Shown: one piece after another, positions 11,326 through 21,687 of the stretch
Layout of the letters: each line of letters starts with the position of its first letter
Position numbering within the stretch: the stretch's first letter is position 1
Assembly: GCF_963678635.1 (NCBI RefSeq)
Contig: NC_087064.1
Span: 22,802,509 to 22,866,508, forward strand
Direction of reading: 5' to 3'
Source: Symsagittifera roscoffensis
Taxonomy: Eukaryota; Xenacoelomorpha; Acoela; Convolutidae
Length of the DNA: 64,000 nt
Notes under the pieces: generated by a model
Told to the model about the DNA's origin: nothing
The model's database searches: none
Seen by the model: only the letters and a program-made list of their open reading frames with translations
Position numbers and translations under genes: made by a program

Positions 11326-12239
11326 CTATGCAACATTAAAATTTGATGAATAAACGCTTCAATTAGTTTTGGAAGAAAATACCTGATCTTTTTAAACCAA
11401 AAAAATTATGATTATTTGATAACGCAATTACACTGGTCCTTTTGCTGATTAGATCCAGCTCAACACTTTAAAAAATTACTTTAAAAGAAGCGTAGAAAAA
11501 AAATTGAGCTGCGTGCAATTTCTCTACACTTTTTTTTTCAGCATTGGATTTCAAAAACTACCTAAAAAGGTTTTTTTCTTTGCAGAAAAGTTCGATAAAA
11601 ATTTCCCATCATTACACCAAGAAGCTTTTAAGAGTTTTTCACAGACGCTTCTGACACTTATTACAAAAAATATCCAATCACAGTTATTCTATAAGACAAA
11701 TTATAACAATTTTTTCCTTTTTTTCATATCGAGTTAAAATGTTCAATTAAGGTGATTGAGCGTGCGCACATATGCAATAGCAATGTCCCCGGATTCAAAC
11801 GAATCTGCGGTAGCGAATTAGGGATTCAATTTGAAATAAGTTTCAGAATATTTTTTTAACTTCGAAAACATACGAGATATTTTCAAAGGGTTGGCTTTAT
11901 AATTTAGAAAAAATTTGTGGTATCTATGAAAAGCTATCAGGCATCCTTAAACATAGCCCATTTCTATCATGCAATCGCAACGATACCAATGTGATCGCCT
12001 TACCACTATAATAAGTGCCTCTCCAGATAATTTTTGCAATGAGCACCAAAATTTAGAATTTCGTTCTTTCAAAAATTTTTCAAAAGAATTAAATTGAAAT
12101 GAAAACTGCAAACTTTCTCAAGACATTTATTAATTTGAGAAAACTGGATTGAAGTTAACTTTGAAAATCAAAAAAGGATAGTCGGTTGCTCTGCAGATAG
12201 CACAGATTGATCCGACCTCGTTCTCAGCATTTTTTTCAG

Positions 12240-12475
12240 GTTACTGTCTTTTCTTGTACTTTGTAATTCTCGACACCGGGATTTTTTTGAACTTTTTCAA
12301 TGTCGTTCGAATCACGACTTAAAAGACTTTAATATGATATATCACTCAACCCAGTCCGATGATTATTTGTCGTACCTGATTTTGCGTGGAGAATTAAAAA
12401 AGAAAAAATAACGCACATGTATACAAAGTTTCTCCCCGCTTTCAATGGTCGGAACAATTACTAAAATTCAATTTC
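12240..12475. repeat. Dispersed non-coding repeat, copy 1
   Basis: The stretch with CACTCAACCCAGTCCGATGA, a TTTGCGTGGA block and a terminal TTCAATGGTCGGAACAA recurs at 14640-14850 with about four fifths of bases shared. More diverged copies lie at about 47030-47225 and 53560-53760. No coding capacity and no clear termini. Confidence 0.6.
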
Positions 12476-12546
12476 CTAGCTTAAAACTCTTCAAGTTTTT
12501 TTGCAATAATTTCCTATTTTTCTTGTTATGACAGATAATAACTTGC

Positions 12547-12620
12547 CTTTCATTTGACGTTTGACATTCGAATATGAAAAAGAAATATAAAGTCAAAATG
12601 ATCAACTTCAGGGTGAACAT
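12547..12620 (-). CDS. Possible signal-peptide exon with a GC donor (uncertain)
   Basis: An ATG at 12618-12620 opens a 24-residue segment starting MFTLKLIILTLYFFFIF, a convincing hydrophobic signal sequence with a Cys soon after. It ends at AG followed by GCAAGT, the usual form of a GC donor, in phase 2. That phase is compatible with the acceptor of the GT25 exon at 11325. This would make a shortened alternative transcript that skips the 15.2-kb exon, or the match may be chance. No other support. Confidence 0.2.
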
Positions 12621-13842
12621 TTTTGATAACTTTATCCCAGAAAAACAAATCAGTCCAAAAATCACACTGCCCATGTAAGTGTATTTGCTTTTTGATTGGC
12701 ACTCAAAACTTCAACAATATGTTCTTATCATGTTCTTTTAGAGAAACCCAGAAGAGCCGCAAGCATGGCAAAAACTAGGAAGATAATGTTCTCTCACCGA
12801 CTAGATCTGTGGCTGAAACAGCAAATAAAACCAGTAAAAAAACAACTTTCATGAAAGGTAGATGATGTAGTGTTTCAACATTTCAGGCGGCAGGGTGGAC
12901 TTAGGGAAGAAGTATGCAAAACCCCCACCCACCCGTCCTTCCCCTCCCTTAGAATATTGACATCATGACCATCAAAAGATTACTTTGAAACTATTTTACG
13001 ATGAAAGCTTTTGAATGAATCGAAAAGATTTTCACAAGCGCCTTTGACGCCAAATATTACAAATGCGTAAATACTTGCTCGGATGTTCATTTGGGCGGCC
13101 GAACAAAAACGTAATAATGAAATTAATGAAAAGTTGAGTATATTGAGTTTTATATATTGAATTTTAGAAAAAAAAATCAAAGGAGGCACTCGAAAAGAGC
13201 CCCAAACTCTCAAAAATTTTCTTAATTCATCCCGCCTAGAACAGAAACAGAGTACTTTTGCGTAGCTATGACACTATAGAAAATGTTATAATTTCTTCTT
13301 TCGTAGATCTCACCTGTTATCATGAGGTGGGTTGAGGTAGTATTTCATAACAGAAGCTCCCATTTTGATTAATTTGTCTGCAGACAAGTCCCTAAAAGTC
13401 AGACAACTTTCAGTTAATATTCAAGAGCCTCTAACTGTTCGCATGAACAGAAAGTGTTTTATTTTTTTCAAACAGAACAATTCAAATGGCGCAGAGCTTC
13501 CTAGATAGTCTTCAAAATCCAAAATTTCTCAAACGTTTCCAGCAAACAAAAAACTTTTCAGCTATCCTTTATCTAAGGAAATTGAGGCTTTTTTCAGTTT
13601 AAGCACTCTTCCTAAAGTTGGCATTAACTATTTGGCATTAACTATAATTTATAGCAGCAAATGCCTTTGAAAGTCAAAGAACATGAAAATCAAACAAAAA
13701 AGGTAGCAAATGAGCCGAAACCATGTACAATGACATAATGTCATAGTTTAACCTAGCAAGCTGTCAGACAATTAGTCAATCACCGTTTGACCTTTTGGGG
13801 GCTAGCATTGGTTGAGCAGAAATTTCCGAGCTCCTAAAAATT

Positions 13843-14030
13843 GAAATCACTAAAATTCCGAGCTCCAAAAATTTTAATTAAAGTTTATCGTTTTAAATAA
13901 TAACTGACTGATCTCAATAATCAGTACACTAATTTGAACGTGTCTAATGATTATTGGAGATCAGTTAGTTATGAATTAAAACTATAAACATTAGAAAAGA
14001 TTTTTTGGAGCTCGGAACTTTTGTGATTTT
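13843..14030. mobile_element. Foldback / MITE-like inverted repeat
   Basis: Two arms of about 85 bases are imperfect reverse complements. The left arm contains TTCCGAGCTCCAAAAA...ACTGACTGATCTCAATAATCA; the right arm contains TGATTATTGGAGATCAGT...TTTTTGGAGCTCGGAA. The loop is only about 15 bases (near 13930). A third partial copy of the outer arm (TTTCCGAGCTCCTAAAAATT) sits just left, at about 13822-13842. There is no ORF and no clear target duplication. The RNA would form one long hairpin. Confidence 0.6.
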
Positions 14031-14639
14031 AACAAACAGCCATGATGATGAGCATTTAATTATCGTATCTCATATATTAATTTCAAGCTTTAGTTTCAAA
14101 TTTTTAAACGGCTTTGAAAAAAATTGCAATAAAGAGGTGAAAGGAGGTAGAAAAGACCCTTTCTTCAGGTTGAATTCTTAATAGTTATATTTTGAGGTGT
14201 CAATCCCCTTATGGCACTCCCACAGTAGCAATAATCTTGCCTGAACACGTTATGGTGTCTTATACTTGCTGGACAAAGCGCCATTTTGAGACAAACATTT
14301 TCAGTCCTCTTTCTATTCGTTCTTTCCAAAAAAAACAAGGCTAGCTGGTTACTGTGCAAGTAGCACAAAAGATGTTCTGGCCATAAAAAATGCAACAAAA
14401 ATTTTTTCAAAATATTGTTGGTGTGATAGAACGAGCTGAGCAAAACACGAGCTGATGATTAGATATATTCAACGGTCAAAATAAAATAAGCAAAAATTTC
14501 TTGAAAAACGAAAAAAAAAATCAAAAAAAAAATTCGAAAAATTACGTTTTAAATTAGGCTAATGTAAACTTTTAAGCAACTAAAATAAGACTGCTTGCTA
14601 AATTTGTTCGCTCGAAATAAGCCGAAAAATCAAAAATTC

Positions 14640-14850
14640 AAAATGGTTTTCTCGACACTGGGAAAATTTTTTGAAATTTTCAAATGGTTCGAATCAAGAC
14701 TGTAAAGGTTTTATGATATATCACTCAACCCAGTCCGATGATTATTTGTGGTACCTAATTTTGCGTGGAAAACGAAAAGAAAAAAATAAAAGAAACTAAA
14801 ACACACCCGAATGCAAAGTTCATCTCAATTTTCAATGGTCGGAACAATAA
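14640..14850. repeat. Dispersed non-coding repeat, copy 2
   Basis: Second copy of the repeat at 12240-12475, in the same orientation, sharing TGATATATCACTCAACCCAG, GATGATTATTTGTGGTACCT and CAATGGTCGGAACAATAAG. Both lie inside the probable GT25 copy A intron. Confidence 0.6.
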
Positions 14851-15107
14851 GTGCTTTTCCCGGGTTATGTAGCAAAAACAAAAAAAAACATAGGAACTGG
14901 ATGATTCTTCTACGTGTCGAGCTTATTCCTGGACAGCCTTATTCGGCAGATTGTAACTGTTGTTATGAAGTAGTTACAATTTCAGCTGATTAGTAGCTTG
15001 AATTTCAGCTTCGAGATATGGCTGATTTTGGATCATCCGCCAAAAACATCGATGGACGGGGCACAGGGGAACGGTAAAAGAGCCAAATTTTCAGTTATTA
15101 AACTTAC

Positions 15108-15220
15108 AATGCATCAACAGCCGGCACTCGTTTCCTTGGTACGCCCGGGAACACTCTGTCCATCTCACCTTCTATGTAGACCCTCCTCTCGGGCCTGCGG
15201 TTCAAGTTTACATAACGGAT
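15108..15220 (-). CDS. GT25-like glycosyltransferase copy A, N-side exon
   Basis: This 113-nt exon starts in phase 0 after a TTAG acceptor and ends in phase 2 before GTAAGT. It encodes I-R-Y-V-N-L-N-R-R-P-E-R-R near the start and R-K-R-V-P-A-V-D-A at the end. These are the first signature of GT25 domains (hydrophobic strand, N-L-x-R-R-x-x-R, then the V-x-A-V-D turn). Splicing to 11325 joins VDA to the PMKWGEVGCF segment, which is shorter than in vertebrate COLGALT proteins and closer to single-domain GT25 enzymes. Copy B has a 113-nt exon at 31164-31276 with the same phases. Upstream exons, including any signal peptide, were not found. Confidence 0.83.
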
Positions 15221-16924
15221 CTAACAATAAACAAAAATATAATAAGACAATACATATTTTTTTACCCTGGTTTTTTCAAGAATAGTTTAAGCAGGGGTTA
15301 GCCGAGACTGATCAAAAATTTTCGCGTCGAGAACTTTTTAACTACAATTAAAAAATGAAATATAATTGAGGTTCTTGACGAATCCGCCGGTATTTTCGAG
15401 CTCTTCTAAAACATGGAAAGACTCTATTTTGCCGAACATTTTCGCACCACAAGCAAGTTTTTGAGGAGAAAATGAGCAGAAACGACGTCATTGGGTACTT
15501 AAAAAAAAATTGAGTTATTCTTTTAAAGTTTGGAAAAATATAAAAACTCCATTTTTTTTACGCTGGTGAGCCAAAATGAGAGTCTTAAAATATGACCAAA
15601 GTGAACCCTGCAGAAACTAATCAAATACCCTACACCCTAGAGGGAAGCTTAATCCTCAATCCACCCCCAGTGTTTCAGCGCAAACGTAAATAAGAATGCT
15701 AGCTAATTTTTGGGTGGACTGAAAGTATTATAGACAAGAAGGCTGTAGCCTATCAAATAAACATAGCATGCCGTCCGGTTTGGCGCAAGTTCGACACCCT
15801 CATACTCCAACCTTTTTACATGTGTAACAAAAGGGCAGTGGCCCCATTTGACCGTTTTTAACCGTTTTTTCGCTCGGATCAGCCTTACTTAAGGCTGGCC
15901 GTCAAAAAGAGCGATTTGAACCAAGGACAGTACTGGTTCTTATGGCTAGCTTGCATCGATTTATATCGTTTTCTGTGCTGATTATTGGTGAAGTTATGAA
16001 CCTTTTTATTTCAAATTTTGGATGAAATTATCAATATTGCCGAGAAAACAAAATTATTGTTGATGTTTCGGTTTTAAATTATCTTTCTGAAGATTGCGCA
16101 CACACTAGGGTTTTTTCATGTCTGCATGTTTCTTGTGAAGGAAACATCGATATAATTGTTTAATCAGGAAATGATTGTTTATTGATGCAATATCAATTTG
16201 GGACAAAGGATGATCACCAAAAATACAGTGGGATATATTTAAGCCAATAAAATACCTGCAAGACCAGAAGTTTTCCTTGTTTTGATAGGTTTATGACCGG
16301 ATGACATTCTATTTGATTATATTAGATTTCTACAAAGCTCAATCAAATCTTATACACCTAGTTTTTCCCCTTGTCTCGAACTATCAATGATATTCGTCAA
16401 GAATCGAAAACAAAGAAAAAAATTTTTTTTGTAGGTTTTCTTCAGGCAGCTGGCAAAGCTAGAAACTGACTTAGTCTCAGGGCTAATTGCTTGAAAGTTT
16501 AAATTTTATTTAAATATATCATATTTTCCTTTTTTGACAAAAGAGGCTCCCCACTTCTGAAAGCTTTCAATTTTATTGATTTTTTTCTTACAGAAATTTC
16601 TAGTTTGGGATTAATTTATGAATATTTAAGTTAAAAAAAACAACTTAACTTTGGTAAATTATAGTAGTTTTTGACGGCTTTTTGTATCATAATACAAAGC
16701 GCCTTGAAAGCCCCTTGAAAGCCCCTCAAACAACAGTTTGTATCTAATTTTGGTGCAATTTTTTTTTTCTATACAAGCAATTCACTGAAAGGCCCAATTA
16801 ATTGCAATTATTAATTTTTTTGAGCAGTGGCGGGCGGTGCATACAAAATTATTTTTTAAAAAAGATATCAAAAAAGATATCGAAGAACAAATGGAGAGCA
16901 ATTAGAAACGCAATTAAAAACCAG

Positions 16925-17345
16925 GCCTGAATTTGAGGCCCGGGTCCCGCCTGGTTTGGTTGATTCAGGCCCGGTTAGGAAACAAAAAATTCAAAGCTGG
17001 GCCTCGAAACACGAATTTCCTAGCAATAAGTAAATTGAAATTCAAATGTGAATTTTTATAAAAATCACAATTTAATAAGTTCATTGCCCGCCAGCAATCC
17101 TAGCAGTTCAATTTGGCTGACTTTTGCCGCAGAAAAGAGGGCATGCTTGGCTGTCCGGATTTGCCCAGCCCTGCTGAAGTCACGCTCTTTTTGAGCGTTT
17201 GTAGCTTGAACGGTGAAAGGTGTGAACTTTTTTTGAAAATCAGACCCGGGTCAGGTCCAGCCCGGCCCGGTTGCTGATCGTAAAATTGAGGCCCGAGCAC
17301 GGCGCGGCCCGGCCCAAAAAAAAGGTCGAGCCCGGTTCCAACTCT
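16925..17345. repeat. GC-rich GGCCCGG-motif island, probably a non-autonomous transposon
   Basis: In an AT-rich background this block repeatedly shows GGCCCGG/CCGGGCC-type words, for example AGGCCCGGGTCCCGCCTGGT near 16936 and CAGCCCGGCCCGGTTGCTGA near 17258. They are clustered at the two ends with a plainer centre. The two ends are roughly complementary to each other. Termini and target duplication are not clear. Confidence 0.4.
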
Positions 17346-17450
17346 GAGCATACTATCATTCCGCAAGCAAGTAATATGCTCGCCAGCAAATGAACCAATA
17401 AGTTAGAACAAACAAAGATAATTTTTTAGATATAAAAAAACTAGTCGAAG

Positions 17451-17834
17451 CAGGGGCGGATTTAGGGGGGGGGGGGCGAAGGGGGGGGATTGGACGCCCT
17501 CCCCCTCAGGGATTCGACCCCCTGCCGACCCAAAGGGTCCCCCCTTTGATACTTTTGAAATCCATTTTTGGCCGACCGACCATAAAGTTTTTCTAAAGGC
17601 GCTTTGGCGCCAATATATACTAATTTTGAGGGGGAGCGCGCGCCAAAAAAAACGCGATTTTTTTTCAAAATTTTTCAAAAATTGCCCAAAAACTTTTCAA
17701 AAATTTGCCTGCGGCGCACAAAGTTTAGCCAAAATGGGCTTTGGTCGACCTAAAAAAAAAAAAAAGGTCGTCTAAATTTTCGAATTTTTTTTGAAAATCC
17801 GCCCCCCCTCGAGAAAATCCTAGATCCGCCCCTG
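17451..17834. mobile_element. hAT-like MITE with 8-bp target duplication
   Basis: The 384-bp element begins CAGGGGCGGATTTAG and ends CTAGATCCGCCCCTG, a terminal inverted repeat of about 15 bp starting with CAG. It is flanked by AGTCGAAG (17443-17450) and AGTCAAAG (17835-17842), an 8-bp duplication with one mismatch. CAG ends with an 8-bp duplication are the hAT pattern. It has G and C homopolymer tracts next to the ends and a GGCGCC palindrome internally, and no ORF. An inverted, one-ended copy lies at 25444-25840. Confidence 0.8.
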
Positions 17835-18060
17835 AGTCAAAGGGTTGCAGAATCAAAAGCAAAAAAATTCTTTTTGAAATTAAAAGCCTAAAATTAGATA
17901 CTAGATACTGGTAGTTTTTTGCCATAATGCTTTTGTTGTCACAAGGCCACAAAAAATCGCAAAAATTAGCCGGATTAAGACTCTACTAATTGGCAAAATT
18001 AAACACAAACTAAGGACATATTTTGTGTAAAACACTCAATTTCATGGCTCTTTTTGACCA

Positions 18061-18377
18061 GTGCATAGATATTTGTGTCCCAGACAATTGTGTCCCAGGC
18101 AAAATAGTCCTACAACTTAAAGTTTCTGAGATATTTGTCTCCCAGACAAAATTGCCGTAGTTCTGATTCTGCCATTTTGTTCAAATTTAGGTTATATATA
18201 ATTGACGAGCCACGTTTCCGAAGGGTTTATTTTCATGAGCTGACAAGAAAACCGCCATTTGAAGCTTAACAAGTTTGGGACACAAATGACTGGGGATGTT
18301 TTGTCTGTGTAGTTTTCAGGTCTTTTGGACAATTTCGCCTGGGACACAAATGTCTGGGACACAAATGCCTGGACACG
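18061..18377. mobile_element. MULE-like MITE with 10-bp target duplication
   Basis: About 317 bp with imperfect inverted termini of about 50 bp, flanked by perfect TTTTTGACCA duplications (18051-18060 and 18378-18387). Each terminus contains internal direct repeats of a TTTGTGTCCCAG unit, two in the left arm (plus a TTTGTCTCCCAG variant further in) and two, reverse complemented, in the right arm. A further GGGACACAAATG copy lies at about 18275. Long inverted repeats with a 9-10-bp duplication resemble Mutator-like elements. No transposase. Confidence 0.72.
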
Positions 18378-19445
18378 TTTTTGACCATTTCTTCTATTAT
18401 TTAATTTTTCTATTGAGGCTAACTAACATTAATTGCAGCGATCAATTTTGAAGCTAATTTTTTTTCAACCTGAAAATTCCAGCTTCCAAGAGAGAGTAAT
18501 CGAATCACTTAGAAAATGAGTAACTGACTTATCAGATTATGAATTAGCAATTTTTTTTGCCTCGCAGCGTAGCATGTTTTAAAAACTACTGACCTCGAAC
18601 TTATGACAATAGTAGACCAGGCTGGTAACAAAAACGCTGATTAGTACTACAAGCTGTACTATATGCATCTGGGTGAGCTCTTTCGGAAATTTTGCCTCAA
18701 TTTCATTTCACTTTTGACTTTCGCATATGACTTGGTGATAATTTTTTTTATTGTATGAGATGAATCATACGGCTTGTTTCATACGGAAAGTTTGAAAAGT
18801 TTGAAAAGTTGAAAGCATGAAAGTTTGGATGATAACTTTTCGCATCGTTACAGATCGTCAATTTGTTTTTTCTAAATTATTTTATTCCCACCATTAAATT
18901 TGTCAAAGCCGAATTGAATCTTTTGTTGAAATCATTTTTTTAGTCACTAAAACAGTTTTGTTGTTTAAAGCTACACCCAATTTTGATCCTGCTATATGTT
19001 TGCTGCGAGTCGAGAATATGATATCGAATCGGCAAGTTCAATTCCAGGTGATAAAAAGAAAAGTTCAATTCGTCAAGTTCATTCCCTCTATCTTTTTCCT
19101 TCCTAAGAATCTGTCTATAAAAGTGTATTTGCTAAATTGTCGAAATAAAACTTGAGGTATGTATTGCATTTCTTAAAAACGGAGAGCAAAACTGCCCGCT
19201 TTATAGCGGGAAATTGGCGCAATGATTAAGCTGGTGACGACATAAATTTGACATTGGATACTTTGAACATAATTTTGCTACTTTGAACATATGACTAATG
19301 TTTGAAAGGCTAGCATGCTCAAAATATAAATGTTGGGGTATTTTCACCACATGGGACCAAGAATTGAGAATTGATTAACGAAGATGACTCCTGGGACAAA
19401 ATATTAAGCAGATATGATGAAAATGTCTCATTACGAGGCTAAACA

Positions 19446-19490
19446 GCGCACTGGATAGGCGCACTGCATAGGCGCACTGAATAGGCGCAC
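19446..19490. repeat. 15-bp minisatellite, about three copies
   Basis: Three consecutive units of GCGCACTGNATAG with a 15-bp period (single-base variation at the N), followed by a partial GCGCAC. Recent local slippage. Confidence 0.8.
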
Positions 19491-21540
19491 AAAGTTTGGT
19501 GTCTCTGTAAACACTGGAATCAAGAGACAAGTCTTTAAACAAGTTCCAAAATGTATGTGGATTCCATTCATAAAACTTGCGTGGATTCAACGTAAAGCTA
19601 CTTGTATTGTAAGTTTTGTCGGCACAAATTTTTTTTAGCAGATTCTGCAACATGAAATATAGCTAGTTTTTCCGGTTTCCGCAAAATTGAGCGGATTGGA
19701 TTGGTAATAGGTTTGTGATTAAAACTCTAAATTTTGACTTAACCTTTTATTTCCTAAAATCAGACTAAATATGTAACATTATCACCAACTCAGAATATCA
19801 TGCCAAATTGATCTGGACCTAATCTCTGAGCTCTTATGTTTTTATTTGAGTTGAAATTTTGATTAAAGTTCAAAATATAATAAAAATCTTGCATAAAAAA
19901 GTTTGCAAATATTACGATGAAGTTCAAACTAAAATGAATTTTCTTATTGATTAATCCATGACATAGCTTATTTCAGTTGGTATTCATTGTTTCAGTATCT
20001 GAGATCGGAGAGGTGTTCACTCTTTTGGTATTCAAAGAATTTGAATTGTTGGCAGTGGTTGAGGTTGAAAGAACCTGGATTAAACTGTTGACAGAAAATG
20101 TGATTGAAATTTTGGCAGTAATTTAGGTTAAACTGACGAAAGTAAATGAAATTGAGCTGTTAGAGGGCCTCGCTGGTGACCCACAAAAAACAGATTCAAT
20201 TTTAAAATGTTATAATAAGACGTAACTACACTTGTTAGTTGATTCCAGTAGAAACAAATGCGAATCTGCCTAAAACTTGAGAATTCCGCTTAAATTTGTG
20301 GACTCTGCGGCAGCGTAATTTTACAATTCAGATGACATATGATTTTTGGCTTCATTTCACAAACTTTTCCGGATTCCCCAAACTTTGTTTCGAATTCCGC
20401 AAAATCGGTGATTTTTGGAGTGCTTTTGAGCAATACAGTATTATAAATATTTTTCGTGAAATCCAAGACAGCAAAAATAAAAGAAATAGCAAAAGAAGTG
20501 ATTCCGCGGCAAAACGGTTTTCGGCTTGCTGTGGAGTCCGGTTTAAATCCGGAAATTGCACAGTTTGGCCCTTGAATGTTATTTTTTGCGCAATGAATTT
20601 GAAAGTTTTGACTTTTCGTCGCTTCGAATTTGAAAGTTTTGACTTTTCATCCAATCAGAATCAAGCATTATAATTCATACATCAAAATAGCAATGAATTT
20701 CGGGTCGTATAACAGAAAAGACCCATAAAAAAATAAAACTTCACCGATGACTTCTTTTTTCAATACAAGTTTTTCAATTGTATTTTTTTTACCGTTACAT
20801 CAGTTAGGATCATGGAATCTGAGAATGAAACATGCGTAAACTGATCCCAAATTTCAAAAAAAAATTAGCTTAAAAAATATTGTTTCACCGCAATGCAGGC
20901 AATATGATCTTATGTCAAATGTAAAAAAAAATCGGAATTCGCAAATCTTAAATTTGAGAATATATCATTAGTGAGGCAATCATTAATTGAATAAAATAGT
21001 CCTAAAACTTAGTTTTTCGCATCTCTCATCTTTACATATTATTAAACATAAATCACCTAATTGAACAATTGAATTTCTTGTTTTTCAATCGAAGTCACTT
21101 TCGTCATACTCGAACACGGGAAGTGAATTGTAAGTGTCACTCGCATGTCTATGGATACTATAGAATTATGAATTTTTTTCCTGATAAAAATGAGTTTTGC
21201 TAGATAATAAATCACTGACTTTTTATTATAGTTTTTTGAGCGTTCGGCTATTTTTCCACTCCGAGATTTTATCAATTTTCTAATCGTTTTCTAGCTGGAA
21301 CGCTAGAAAAAACTCAGACAACCAATTGGTCACAGCTGTCTAGAAAATTCAGCGTAATTGAAGAGAATTCATTTGACTTCCACAATTAACAGTGTCCTCA
21401 TTGAAAAAACACTTTCATTGTTAACTACAATATGCGACTCATCTTCTGTTTGCTTTTTCATGGCTTACCCATATGCATAGCCTATCCATAAGTATAGCTT
21501 ATCCTTAGAATTTGCTCATCCATAGACATGTCACAATAAC

Positions 21541-21687
21541 CTTGAATATTGTTGGGCCAATGTCCATTTGGCAGCGAATACCTTCAAACTTGTTTCGTTT
21601 TTCTTGTGCTGACCCCACCACCATCCGATATCAAAATGAGGGTTCTGGCCGTACATAAGGGGCAAATACTCATCCACTGGAATAATT
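21541..21687 (-). CDS. GT25-like glycosyltransferase copy B, C-side exon
   Basis: A strong acceptor (CTGCAG) precedes 21687. The exon continues the previous one in phase (AG + A gives Arg) and reads I-I-P-V-D-E-Y-L-P-L-M-Y-G-Q-N-P-H. This matches the conserved P-V-D-E-F/Y-L-P motif of animal GT25 proteins, which lies after the A-R-K-L helix. The following L-K-V-F-A-A-K-W-T-L-A-Q-Q is where family members have their last core strand. I end the exon at a possible donor (AG|GTTATT, phase 2, 147 nt). Reading through would reach a stop at 21531. The residues after the core are not found, so the C-terminus is open. Confidence 0.78.

Larger units (their letters stand above)
11326..15107. other. Probable intron of GT25 copy A
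   Basis: The stretch between the two phase-compatible GT25 exons begins with GTAAGT at 15107 and ends with AG at 11326 on the minus strand. It contains two copies of a dispersed repeat (12240-12475, 14640-14850), a foldback at 13843-14030, the doubtful signal-peptide ORF at 12547-12620, and otherwise AT-rich sequence with no coding sense. Confidence 0.6.
15221..21530. other. Spacer between GT25 copies, rich in short transposons
   Basis: No coding sequence can be supported. It holds a GC-rich palindromic island (16925-17345), an hAT-like MITE (17451-17834), a MULE-like MITE (18061-18377) and a 15-bp minisatellite (19446-19490). The longest overlapping ORFs, near 20296-20673 on both strands, are Lys/Phe-rich low complexity and are not convincing. 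Confidence 0.5.

Noticed and set aside
14165-15285. Short ORFs around 14165-15285 other than the GT25 exon
   Set aside because: They are in other frames or strands of introns and of the dispersed repeat; no coding sense.
20296-20673. 125-codon plus-strand ORF overlapping a 100-codon minus-strand ORF
   Set aside because: Both are low-complexity Phe/Lys-rich reads of AT-rich DNA with no domain, no splice context and mutual overlap.
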